Shown: positions 1-7,637 of the stretch, one piece after another
Position numbering within the stretch: the first letter of the stretch is position 1
Layout of the letters: the number at the start of each line of letters is the position of its first letter
Assembly (NCBI RefSeq): GCF_003585925.1
Contig: NZ_NRJH01000030.1
Location: forward strand, 1 to 53,054
Length of the DNA: 53,054 nucleotides
DNA from: Psittacicella melopsittaci
Lineage (GTDB): Bacteria > Pseudomonadota > Gammaproteobacteria > Enterobacterales > Psittacicellaceae
Reading direction: 5' to 3'
Notes under the pieces: generated by a model
The model's database searches: none
The model's input: the letters and a program-made list of their open reading frames with translations, nothing else
What the model was told of the DNA's origin: nothing
Position numbers and translations under genes: made by a program

Positions 1-405
1 GATAACCTTAAAGACAAGGTAGAAAACTTAAAAGATAAAGCTGAAGATAAAGTTGATAATCTTAAAGACAAGGTTGAAGACTTAAAAGATAAAGCTGAAG
101 ATAAAGTTGACAACCTTAAAGACAAGGTAGACGACTTAAAAGATAAAGTTGAAGATAAAGTTGATAACCTTAAAGATAAGGTAGAAGACTTAAAAGACAA
201 GGCTGAAGATAAAGTTGATAACCTTAAAGACAAGGCAGAAAACTTAAAAGACAAAGCCCAAGATAAAGTTGATAACCTTAAAGACAAGGCTGCAGACTTA
301 AAAGACAAGGCTGAAGATAAAGTTGATGACCTTAAAGATAAGGCAGAAGACTTAAAAGACAAGGCTCAAGATCAAGTTGATAACCTCAAAGACAAGGTCG
401 AAGGA
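1..405 (+). repeat. 54-nt in-frame coding tandem repeat (7.5 units)
   Basis: Units start at 1, 55, 109, 163, 217, 271 and 325, with a partial eighth at 379. Each encodes an 18-residue D(N/D)LKDK-based repeat. Units differ mainly at third codon positions and at a few Val/Ala and Glu/Gln/Asn positions, so copy number may vary by slippage or recombination. Confidence 0.9.
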
Positions 406-930
406 TTTACTAAAGCAAAACCTTATACCTCTGCGGACAAGCCTACGTTAAAAGAGATCATTAAAACAGATACCTGTAATCTCCTTACTTTTAACGCTAC
501 TGAAAAACGTCGTGAGTTTTGGTTTTACCTCCTCTTCTTATTTGTAGTTTCAATTGTTCTTTCCCTACTGCAATTTGTCGTAGATGTAATTATTGAAGCA
601 AGCTATCCTTCTTATGTCTCTGTGTTTGGCACAACAAAAGAATTAGGCTTTGGTTACTACTTATTAGTTTCAATTTACTACCTCATTGGCTTAGTAGACT
701 TTATAATTTGGATCCTCGCAAGTTTAGGTTTATATGCTCGTCGTTTAAGAGATATAGGCTTTTCCCCACGCTTTACTATTCTCTTTGTCGCATTAGCAGT
801 TCTTTCTGCTTTACCAATATTTGATGCTTCGGCAGCTATCTGTTATACAGTTTTAACTCTAGTGTTATTTACGCAACCTTCACGTAACACAGATAACCCA
901 TATAGCGCTGAACCTCTTTATAAATACTAA
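1..930 (+). CDS. DUF805-type membrane protein with N-terminal 18-residue repeat array (5' partial)
   Basis: The reading frame is open from base 1, so the start lies upstream of the window; the stop is TAA at 928-930. Residues 1-126 are seven in-frame 18-residue units (54 nt each, bases 1-378) of the type DNLKDKVEDLKDKAEDKV, followed by half a unit. Each unit reads as two heptads plus four residues, rich in Asp, Glu and Lys, so it should form a long amphipathic helix or coiled coil resembling LEA or apolipoprotein-like helices. From about residue 160 the protein becomes hydrophobic with about four membrane segments and carries DUF805 landmarks: an RREFWFYLLF start of helix 1 and LYARRLRDIGFSP before a later helix. 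DUF805 (YhaH family) has no known biochemical function. A hairpin terminator follows. The family call is fairly secure; the role of the repeat arm is unknown. Confidence 0.75.
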   Translation, partial: DNLKDKVENLKDKAEDKVDNLKDKVEDLKDKAEDKVDNLKDKVDDLKDKVEDKVDNLKDKVEDLKDKAEDKVDNLKDKAENLKDKAQDKVDNLKDKAADLKDKAEDKVDDLKDKAEDLKDKAQDQVDNLKDKVEGFTKAKPYTSADKPTLKEIIKTDTCNLLTFNATEKRREFWFYLLFLFVVSIVLSLLQFVVDVIIEASYPSYVSVFGTTKELGFGYYLLVSIYYLIGLVDFIIWILASLGLYARRLRDIGFSPRFTILFVALAVLSALPIFDASAAICYTVLTLVLFTQPSRNTDNPYSAEPLYKY

Positions 931-942
931 GAGAAAAAGTCT

Positions 943-982
943 AAAAAAAGATAGAATAACTCGGCTTATTCTATCTTTTTTT
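943..982 (+). terminator. Rho-independent terminator after the first DUF805 gene
   Basis: AAAAAAAGATAGAATAA pairs with TTATTCTATCTTTTTTT around a CTCGGC loop. The T-run ends just before the promoter of the next gene. Confidence 0.85.
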
Positions 983-990
983 GTTATTAT
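982..990 (+). promoter_or_regulatory. Extended -10 promoter of the second DUF805-like gene
   Basis: TGTTATTAT lies 30 bases before the ATG at 1020 and overlaps the end of the preceding terminator. No good -35 is visible. Confidence 0.4.
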
Positions 991-1019
991 AGACGCAGTA
1001 AAATTAATATCTCTTGCTT

Positions 1020-1595
1020 ATGTCAAATTTAGATTTTCCAGAGAATTTGCCATTTGGGCAAAACTATAAACTACATCATAGTAGAAACTACTACTTTAAC
1101 TACAAAGGCAAAGAAACCTTAACACCATTTTGGCGTTATATGCTCGTGCCTTTTATTCTGAGTATTGTTTTAAACCTTGTTAAAGGTGATCTAGTAACTT
1201 TTGCTAGCCAAATGTTTAGTCCTCTCGGAGCATTAGTTTATCTTAATCTCCTTTACCTCGTATTTTTAGTAGCATTTGTTCTTCCTAGTACAGCTGCTGT
1301 AGCCAGACGTCTAAATACAACAAGTTTTTCTTCCTTACTTGCTGTTGTTTACCTAATTTCTTTATTAGGCATCTGGGTTTACTTTAATGCTTCTTTAGCT
1401 GAAGAAGGATTTTTAGCTAACCTTGCTCAAAGCTCTTATTTAAGTCTAGTTTGTGCTCTTTATCCGATTCCGCTCATCCTTTGTGCAGCTGATAAGAAAA
1501 AAGCGAATTCTATTCGTAGCCAAGCTGAACAAGATTTTAATTGGCAAGGAAAAGGTAACACTGATACAAACGACACTAAACCAAAACGTCGTTAA
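1020..1595 (+). CDS. DUF805-like membrane protein
   Basis: 191 residues. The polar N-terminus (about 35 residues) is followed by FWRYMLVPFILSI and three further hydrophobic segments; AAVARRLNTTSFSSLL matches the position of the R-R-L-x-D/T motif seen in the upstream neighbour and in DUF805 proteins. This makes the two genes distant tandem paralogues. I start at the ATG at 1020; an in-frame TTG at 1014 is possible, and neither has a clear Shine-Dalgarno. The C-terminus is a short basic, polar tail. It has its own promoter and terminator. Function is not known; membrane location is inferred from hydrophobicity. Confidence 0.6.
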   Translation: MSNLDFPENLPFGQNYKLHHSRNYYFNYKGKETLTPFWRYMLVPFILSIVLNLVKGDLVTFASQMFSPLGALVYLNLLYLVFLVAFVLPSTAAVARRLNTTSFSSLLAVVYLISLLGIWVYFNASLAEEGFLANLAQSSYLSLVCALYPIPLILCAADKKKANSIRSQAEQDFNWQGKGNTDTNDTKPKRR

Positions 1596-1624
1596 TTTAC
1601 TATTTATACCTAATTTGTTTATTT

Positions 1625-1652
1625 AAAGGTCAAGAATTAATTCTTGACCTTT
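1625..1652 (+). terminator. Terminator-like hairpin after the second DUF805-like gene
   Basis: AAAGGTCAAGAA and TTCTTGACCTTT are perfectly complementary around a TTAA loop. The following T-run is short. Confidence 0.7.
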
Positions 1653-1720
1653 ATACGTTTTAGCTTGAAATTTAGAGATTTTTTATTTGCCTCGTTTTTA
1701 TAAAGAGCCGAGCATTTTTT

Positions 1721-1940
1721 AGTGCAAGATTTTCCATTAACTACAATACTTCAGATACTAATAAGTTAGTGGCAATTGTGTTACAAGCTCAATTCAACAT
1801 GATTGATATTAAAATCAACAACCGTTAATAGTCTACTTTCTTAACTGAACGTCAAAGTGGTGCATAGTTTCTATCGTATGGAGGAGGATGCTGACTATAC
1901 CCCCCTACTTTCTATAGGATTTGGACTTCAATAACGAAAT
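1721..1940 (+). pseudogene. Decayed oppA paralogue fragment
   Basis: Translated from 1721, the stretch reads SARFSINYNTSDTNKLVAI and onward to KINNR, two stops, STFLTERQSGA, another stop, then (after a frame change) a PPTFYRIWTS-like end. This matches the last-third segment of the intact neighbour at 2100-3722 (FSINYNTSDNHKLVAI ... INNREWATFLVESQNGD ... PSTFYSIWTS) residue for residue over most of its length, with stops, an internal deletion and a frameshift. Nothing convincing of the rest of the gene remains. It is best read as the relic of a fifth copy in the array, or of a recombination event. It cannot make a protein. Confidence 0.8.
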
Positions 1941-2050
1941 AACTTACAAATTTACTTGAGATCTAGCAATAGGTATCTTTTTTTTGTACATAAAAAACAA
2001 ACGCTTACCTAGAAAGCAAGAAAAATATTCAACACTTTTTTCTTTTTCTT

Positions 2051-2059
2051 TGCTAAGAT
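2051..2059 (+). promoter_or_regulatory. Extended -10 of oppA copy 1
   Basis: TGCTAAGAT, 41 bases before the ATG. The same element in the same context precedes copy 4 (7527-7535), and close variants precede copies 2 and 3. Confidence 0.5.
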
Positions 2060-2099
2060 CAAAGAGGACGATTTTTTTCTTTATACAAAAGGATAACCT

Positions 2100-3722
2100 A
2101 TGAAAAAATTACTAAAAATGACCCTTGTGGCTAGTTGTATGGCCATGCTAGGTAACGCTATGGCTGCAGAAGTTCCAGCAGGAACCCAACTTGCAGCAAA
2201 ACAAACTTTACAATTACAAATTGGGGATAACCCAAAATCTATCGACCCTACTCTTTTAAGTGAAACTATAGGTTCAGATATTTCAAGTAACCTTTTTGAA
2301 GGTCTCACTACTTATAATGCTGAAGGTAAACTAGTAGCAGCTGGTGCTGAGTCATGGACTCACTCAGAAGATAATAAAGTGTGGACTTTCAAATTACGTC
2401 AAGATGCTAAATGGTCTGACGGTACCCCAGTTACTGCTCATGACTATGTAACTTCTTGGCAACGTTTAGTAGATCCAGAAACAGCTTCAGAATATTCATT
2501 CTATCTTGATGACCTAGGGGTAGAAAATGCAGCAGCTATTTCTGCAGGTAAAGCTCCACTAAGTTCATTAGGGGTAAAAGCTTTAGATGACTATACTTTA
2601 CAAGTTACTTTAACTACGCCTGTACCATGGTTCTTAGAAGCAACTCCAATTGCCAACCTTGCTCCTATTCCAACCAAACTATTTAAAGAAGGTAAATGGC
2701 CTGACTTTAAAAACCTTGTATCTAATGGTCCATACGTATTAGACTTTGCTATGCCAAACGAAAAATACGTAATCAAGAAAAATGAAAACTATCACAGCGC
2801 GGATAAAACCATTATTACTGAAGCTACTTTTAACGTAGTACGTAGTGCTAATGATGCTTATAAACGTTTCCAAGCTGGGGATCTAGATGCTTTTGCCGTT
2901 GAAAATGCGCAATTAAAATCTCAACTGCAAAAAGACAACTCAGGCAAATATAAAGTTTTAGTTTCACCTGGTGCAAGCTTAAACTTCTATAAATTTAACC
3001 ACAAAACAGCGCCATTTAACGACATTCGTGCTCGTAAAGCGATTTTATTAGTAATTAATAACAAAGAAATGGCTGAAAAAGTATTCCGTAATAACGTAAC
3101 TCCTACTTCATTATGGATGTCTCCTGCTATGCCTGGGGCAAATACTTTAACGCAATCAGCATACTTTGATGAAGATTATGCAGATCGTGTTGCTGAAGCG
3201 AAAAAATTATTAGCTGAAGCTGGTTATAGTGCAAGCAACCCATTAACCTTCTCAATTAACTATAATACTTCTGATAACCACAAACTTGTGGCAATCATGA
3301 TTCAATCGCAACTAAAAAGTGCGTTAGGTAATCTAGTTAATACTACAATTAACAACCGTGAATGGGCTACTTTCTTAGTGGAAAGCCAAAATGGTGACTA
3401 CCCATTCTTCCGTATGGGTTGGAATGCTGACTACTATGACCCTTCTACTTTCTATAGTATCTGGACTTCAAACAGCCCAATGAATACTGCAGGATATAAC
3501 TCTCCTGAGTATGATCAACTCTTTAAAGACTTATTCAATACTAAAACTGCAGAAGAACGTTTAGCTCTCTACCAAAAAATGAACAACCTGCTTAACCAAG
3601 ATGCAGCAGGGGTACCATTATTTAGTTCGCTAAATGTTTCTCTAACGGTTAACAACCTCTACGGTTATATTAACGATGATACTATGCGTCGTGTATATAA
3701 CATGTACCTCACTGCTAAATAG
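2100..3722 (+). CDS. oppA: Periplasmic oligopeptide-binding protein, copy 1 (OppA/MppA family)
   Basis: 540 residues, the size of E. coli OppA (543). It should bind oligopeptides in the periplasm for an Opp-type ABC importer. A type I signal peptide ends near ALA-type site NAMA-AEVP (about residue 22), with no lipobox. The mature start AEVPAGTQLAAKQTL is the family start, and SBP_bac_5 features run throughout: DGTPVTAHDYVTSWQRLVDP, AEAKKLLAEAGY and GWNADYYDPSTF. Asp444 in the last motif corresponds to the residue that holds the peptide's alpha-amino group in E. coli OppA. AAGGA at 2089-2093 precedes the ATG by 6 bases. No oppBCDF genes are in the window, so the permease is encoded elsewhere. 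First of four tandem copies and the most divergent one. Confidence 0.93.
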   Translation: MKKLLKMTLVASCMAMLGNAMAAEVPAGTQLAAKQTLQLQIGDNPKSIDPTLLSETIGSDISSNLFEGLTTYNAEGKLVAAGAESWTHSEDNKVWTFKLRQDAKWSDGTPVTAHDYVTSWQRLVDPETASEYSFYLDDLGVENAAAISAGKAPLSSLGVKALDDYTLQVTLTTPVPWFLEATPIANLAPIPTKLFKEGKWPDFKNLVSNGPYVLDFAMPNEKYVIKKNENYHSADKTIITEATFNVVRSANDAYKRFQAGDLDAFAVENAQLKSQLQKDNSGKYKVLVSPGASLNFYKFNHKTAPFNDIRARKAILLVINNKEMAEKVFRNNVTPTSLWMSPAMPGANTLTQSAYFDEDYADRVAEAKKLLAEAGYSASNPLTFSINYNTSDNHKLVAIMIQSQLKSALGNLVNTTINNREWATFLVESQNGDYPFFRMGWNADYYDPSTFYSIWTSNSPMNTAGYNSPEYDQLFKDLFNTKTAEERLALYQKMNNLLNQDAAGVPLFSSLNVSLTVNNLYGYINDDTMRRVYNMYLTAK

Positions 3723-3726
3723 TAGT

Positions 3727-3757
3727 AAAAAAAGATCCTCGCTGAGGGTCTTTTTTT
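3727..3757 (+). terminator. Rho-independent terminator of oppA copy 1
   Basis: AAAAAAAGATCCTC, loop GCT, then GAGGGTCTTTTTTT. Confidence 0.9.
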
Positions 3758-3760
3758 ATG

Positions 3761-3828
3761 GCAAAAAATATAATTTGGAGTTTTTTCTCTTGAAGCAAAG
3801 AATATAATTTGTAACTTTTTCTCTTGGA
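3761..3828 (+). repeat. Two tandem imperfect 34-nt direct repeats
   Basis: 3761-3794 and 3795-3828 share GCAAA-AATATAATTTG-A--TTTTTCTCTTG-A, differing at a few positions; a third start (GCAAAAAAAATCGC) follows. Non-coding, between oppA copies 1 and 2. Confidence 0.7.
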
Positions 3829-3925
3829 GCAAAAAAAATCGCAACAAAAAAATCCCTGCAAATCGAGAAAAAAAGGAAAAAGGAAAAATATTCTTTTTAT
3901 ATATTGGCATCTATTTGGAAAATTA

Positions 3926-3934
3926 TGCTAATAT
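3926..3934 (+). promoter_or_regulatory. Extended -10 of oppA copy 2
   Basis: TGCTAATAT, 80 bases before the ATG; TTGGCA at 3904-3909 is a weak -35 candidate at 19-base spacing. Confidence 0.45.
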
Positions 3935-4013
3935 ATAAATAAATACACTAATGAAAAATAAAATAAAAAATATTCTTAGGTATTTCCTTTTATTCCCCAG
4001 CAGAGATTAGATT

Positions 4014-5648
4014 ATGATTAAATTATTTTGTCGCGGTTTAAGCTATACACTCTTAGCTACTAGCCTTTTAACTAGCACCACTTATACTCAAGCAGCTAAT
4101 GTACCTGAAGGAACAATACTAGCTCAAAAACAAGTATTAAATATTGAGCTTGGTGATAACCCAGGTACTTTAGATCCAAATAAAATTACCGAAATTATTG
4201 GTTTCCAAATTGCTACTAACTTATTTGATCCATTAACTACCTATGATGAAAATGGTAAGATAGTTGCGGGAGCTGCTCAATCTTGGAGTCATAGTGAAGA
4301 TTTTAAAACTTGGACATTTAAGCTCCGTCCTGATGCAAAGTGGTCAGACGGTACTCCTGTAACTGCCCAAGATTTTGTAACCTCTTGGCAAAGATTAGTT
4401 GATCCTGAAACAGCTTCGCAATATTCGTTTTACTTAGGTAACCTTGGCGTGTTAAATGCCAAAGATATTAGCGAAGGTAAACTTGATAAAAACCTCCTCG
4501 GGGTGAGAGCAGTAGATGATTTAACCTTTGAGGTGACTCTATCAACTCCAACTCCTTGGTTTTTAGAGGCAACAGCCTTAGTTATAGTATCGCCAGTACC
4601 TACGCATTTAGTACAAGCTGGCAAATGGCCTGATTTCTCTAACTACGTGGTAAATGGACCATTTACTTTAGCTCAAGCAGTACCTAATGAAAAATATACC
4701 CTTCGTAAAAATGAGCAATATTGGGATGCTAAAAATACTGTCCTTACTGAAGCAAACTTTGTGATTATTCGTAATGCCAATGATGCTTATAAACGTTTAC
4801 AAGCTGGTGACCTCGACGCATTTCGTCTAAGTACGCCAAGTTTACGTCAAGCTCTGCTGAAAAATGATAACTTTAAAGTGCATGAAGCTCCAGGTTCATA
4901 TACCACTTGGTTTGCTTTCCGTAATAACCAAGCTCCATTTGATAATCGCGATGCAAGAAGAGCTATTTTACTAGCAATTAATACCCAAGATTTACAAACT
5001 AAAGTTTTTCGTGATAGTGTGCAAGCAACTTCGATTTTTGCTTCTCCACCTCTTCCTGGGGTAACTGAGTACTTAAAAGAAGCTCCTTATTTTAATCAAC
5101 CGTATAGCCAAAGAGTTGAAGAAGCTAAACAACTTTTAGCTCAAGCTGGTTACTCAAGCTCTAATCCATTAAAGTTTGAGATAGCTTATAACACTAACGA
5201 AAACCATAAATTAGCTGCCATAGCGATTCAAGCTCAATTAAAACAAGTATTTGGTAATACCATACAAACGACTTTAACCAATGCCGAATGGGCAACTTTT
5301 TTAGCTAATCGTCGTAGTGGAGAATATGCTTTCTATCGTTCGGGTTGGTCACCAGCATATTATGAACCTTCAACCTTTTATGCTAACTGGACTTCATATA
5401 ATCCTTTAAACGATAGTAAATTTAATTCACCAGAATATGACCAACTTTGGCAAGATCTTTATGCTAGCCAAAATCTTGAACAAAGATTTGCTCTTTACCA
5501 ACGCTTAAATGATCTGCTTATAGATCAAGCAGCTGCTGTACCTTTATATGTATCTCTCGACTCTTGGGCAACAGTTAAAAATCTGCAAGGCTTAGTTCTC
5601 GATAACATAACGCGTCGTTTAGTGCACGTTTACTATACAGCCGAATAG
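4014..5648 (+). CDS. oppA: Periplasmic oligopeptide-binding protein, copy 2, lacking the peptide-anchoring Asp
   Basis: 544 residues with a type I signal peptide (cleavage near TQA-ANVPEG). Full-length SBP_bac_5 protein, close to copies 3 and 4 (ANVP-GT-LA-KQVLNIEL start; AYNTNE; NAEWATFL). Where the other copies and E. coli OppA have GWxADYxxP, this copy reads GWSPAYYEP: the Asp that salt-bridges the ligand's N-terminal amino group is Ala448. The frame is intact and codon use looks normal, so the change is probably functional divergence rather than decay; it may prefer ligands without a free alpha-amino group or with other chemistry (inference). Own promoter; no obvious terminator before copy 3, so some read-through is likely. 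The Shine-Dalgarno is weak. Confidence 0.9.
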   Translation: MIKLFCRGLSYTLLATSLLTSTTYTQAANVPEGTILAQKQVLNIELGDNPGTLDPNKITEIIGFQIATNLFDPLTTYDENGKIVAGAAQSWSHSEDFKTWTFKLRPDAKWSDGTPVTAQDFVTSWQRLVDPETASQYSFYLGNLGVLNAKDISEGKLDKNLLGVRAVDDLTFEVTLSTPTPWFLEATALVIVSPVPTHLVQAGKWPDFSNYVVNGPFTLAQAVPNEKYTLRKNEQYWDAKNTVLTEANFVIIRNANDAYKRLQAGDLDAFRLSTPSLRQALLKNDNFKVHEAPGSYTTWFAFRNNQAPFDNRDARRAILLAINTQDLQTKVFRDSVQATSIFASPPLPGVTEYLKEAPYFNQPYSQRVEEAKQLLAQAGYSSSNPLKFEIAYNTNENHKLAAIAIQAQLKQVFGNTIQTTLTNAEWATFLANRRSGEYAFYRSGWSPAYYEPSTFYANWTSYNPLNDSKFNSPEYDQLWQDLYASQNLEQRFALYQRLNDLLIDQAAAVPLYVSLDSWATVKNLQGLVLDNITRRLVHVYYTAE

Positions 5649-5710
5649 CCAAAATAACTCAGGGAAGAACTAAATTTTAAGTTTTTTACATTTCCATTTG
5701 AACTTTTTTC

Positions 5711-5719
5711 TGTTAATAT
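5711..5719 (+). promoter_or_regulatory. Extended -10 of oppA copy 3
   Basis: TGTTAATAT, 46 bases before the ATG at 5765; no convincing -35. Confidence 0.45.
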
Positions 5720-5764
5720 AGACAAATACACTGAGTTATAAATCAAAATAAGAGAGAACTAATT

Positions 5765-7396
5765 ATGGCTAAATGGTTTTGTAAAGGGTTAGGTTTAACC
5801 TTGCTTGCTACCAGTTTACTTGTAGCAAATAATTCAATGGCAGCTAATGTTCCTCAAGGAACAAAACTAGCTGAAAAACAAGTTCTAAATATTGAGCTTT
5901 CAGATAACCCAGCTTCACTAGATCCAAACTTAATTAACGAAAATATTGGTTTACAAATTGCGTCGAACCTTTTCGATCAATTAACCACTTATGATGAGTA
6001 TGGTAAATTAATCCCAGGTGCTGCTGAATCTTGGACTCATACTCCTGATTTTAAAGTTTGGACATTTAAATTACGTCCACAAGCTAAATGGTCTGACGGT
6101 ACTCCTGTTACAGCACAAGACTTTGTTACTTCATGGGAACGTTTAGTTGATCCACAAACAGCATCTGAGTATTCTTACTACTTAGGTGACCTAGGCGTTT
6201 TAAATGCTAAAGAAATCAGTGAAGGTAAATTAGATAAAAGTCAATTAGGGGTTAAAGCTCTTGATGACTATACTTTAGAAGTTACTTTAGAGTCACCTGT
6301 ACCATGGTTCCTTGAAGCTACTTCTCTAATTGTATTATCTCCAGTACCTACGCATCTTATTAAAGAAGGTAAATGGCCTAACTTCTCAAATTATGTTGTA
6401 AATGGTCCTTATACCTTAAAACAATCAGTGCCAAATGAAAAATACACTCTAGTTAAAAATGATGCTTACTGGAATGCTGACAAAACCGTATTAACTGAAG
6501 CTAACTTCCTTGTAATCCGTAATGCAAATGATGCTTACAAACGTTTACAAGCTGGTGACCTTCATGCCTTTAAATTAACAACTCCAGCTTTACGTCAAGC
6601 TCTCTTAGGTAATACTCACTTTAAAGTACTTGAAGCTCCAGGTTCATATACCGTGTGGTTCTCTTTTAGCCATCACAAACCACCATTTAATGATCTAAAT
6701 ACTAGAAAAGCTATTCTGTACGCGGTTAATACTTTAGATTTACAAAATAAAGTATTCCGTAATACCGTACAAGCAACTTCAGTGTATGCTTCTAGTGCTT
6801 TACCAGGAGTTAAAGAAAACTTAAAACAAGCAGCTTACTTTGAGCAACCTTATGAACAACGTGTTGCCGAAGCGAAAAAATTACTTGAAGAAGCTGGTTA
6901 TTCAGCAAGTAATCCATTAAAATTTGAAATTGCCTACAATACCAATGAGCTGTATAAAATGTCAGCGATTGCTATTCAAGGACAATTAAGACAAGTATTT
7001 GGTAGTGCCGTACAAACGACTTTAACTAATACCGAATGGGCTACTTTCTTATCTAACCGTCAAGCTGGTGTATATAGTTTCTACCGTTCAGGTTGGGGTG
7101 CAGACTACTATGAACCATCTACGTTCTATGGTATCTGGACATCAAACAACCCACTTAACGATAGTAAATTTAATTCGGCAGAATATGATAAACTCTGGCG
7201 TGATCTCTTTAGTACTGAAACTAACGAACAAAGATTTGCTCTCTATCAGCAAATGAATGATATTCTTGCTGATCAAGCAGCTGCTGTGCCTATCTACTCA
7301 CCAGTAGATTCATATGCTACTGTGAAAAATCTTTATGGTTTAGTGGTAGATGATAATACACGTCGTCTATTTAACATGTATTTCACTGCTGATTAA
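5765..7396 (+). CDS. oppA: Periplasmic oligopeptide-binding protein, copy 3
   Basis: 543 residues. Signal peptide to about residue 26 (NSMA-ANVPQGT), no lipobox. All SBP_bac_5 landmarks are present, and GWGADYYEPSTF keeps the ligand-anchoring Asp (residue 447). Very similar to copy 4 over its whole length, including MIKWFC/MAKWFCKGL at the N-terminus, which indicates recent duplication. Differences cluster in the middle of the protein rather than in the hinge motifs, as expected if ligand preference has shifted. AGAGAG upstream of the ATG is a plausible ribosome site. Ends in a strong terminator. Confidence 0.92.
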   Translation: MAKWFCKGLGLTLLATSLLVANNSMAANVPQGTKLAEKQVLNIELSDNPASLDPNLINENIGLQIASNLFDQLTTYDEYGKLIPGAAESWTHTPDFKVWTFKLRPQAKWSDGTPVTAQDFVTSWERLVDPQTASEYSYYLGDLGVLNAKEISEGKLDKSQLGVKALDDYTLEVTLESPVPWFLEATSLIVLSPVPTHLIKEGKWPNFSNYVVNGPYTLKQSVPNEKYTLVKNDAYWNADKTVLTEANFLVIRNANDAYKRLQAGDLHAFKLTTPALRQALLGNTHFKVLEAPGSYTVWFSFSHHKPPFNDLNTRKAILYAVNTLDLQNKVFRNTVQATSVYASSALPGVKENLKQAAYFEQPYEQRVAEAKKLLEEAGYSASNPLKFEIAYNTNELYKMSAIAIQGQLRQVFGSAVQTTLTNTEWATFLSNRQAGVYSFYRSGWGADYYEPSTFYGIWTSNNPLNDSKFNSAEYDKLWRDLFSTETNEQRFALYQQMNDILADQAAAVPIYSPVDSYATVKNLYGLVVDDNTRRLFNMYFTAD

Positions 7397-7401
7397 TAAT
7401 T

Positions 7402-7433
7402 AAAAAAAAAGAAGCTTCGGCTTCTTTTTTTTT
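7402..7433 (+). terminator. Rho-independent terminator of oppA copy 3
   Basis: AAAAAAAAAGAAGC, TTCG tetraloop, GCTTCTTTTTTTTT. Confidence 0.93.
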
Positions 7434-7508
7434 GCTTTAAATTGCCTAAATTTTGTTCAACTGCTCACAAAAAGTACAAAAAAAGATCATTTTTTGTTAA
7501 ATTTTTTC

Positions 7509-7535
7509 TTGACGGGACAATTTTTCTGCTAAGAT
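7509..7535 (+). promoter_or_regulatory. Promoter of oppA copy 4
   Basis: TTGACG (7509-7514), 15-base spacer, TAAGAT (7530-7535) with TGC just before it. It is the only oppA promoter here with a good -35, and leaves a 5' leader of about 95 nt. Confidence 0.55.
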
Positions 7536-7637
7536 AAATTTATACCCTTTATTTTTTTTGCTTTAAAAATATGGTTTTAAATCATACTTCTAGAGCTGTG
7601 ATAAAGATAAATATAATAATCAAGAAAAGGACAATTT

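Noticed and set aside
1..405. CRISPR-like regular repeat at the window start
   Set aside because: Units are contiguous, in frame, 54 nt with no spacers and encode a heptad-type peptide.
3665..3910. Reverse-strand frame over the oppA1 end and downstream gap
   Set aside because: Overlaps the end of a real gene and a terminator; Phe/Lys/Arg-rich low-complexity translation.
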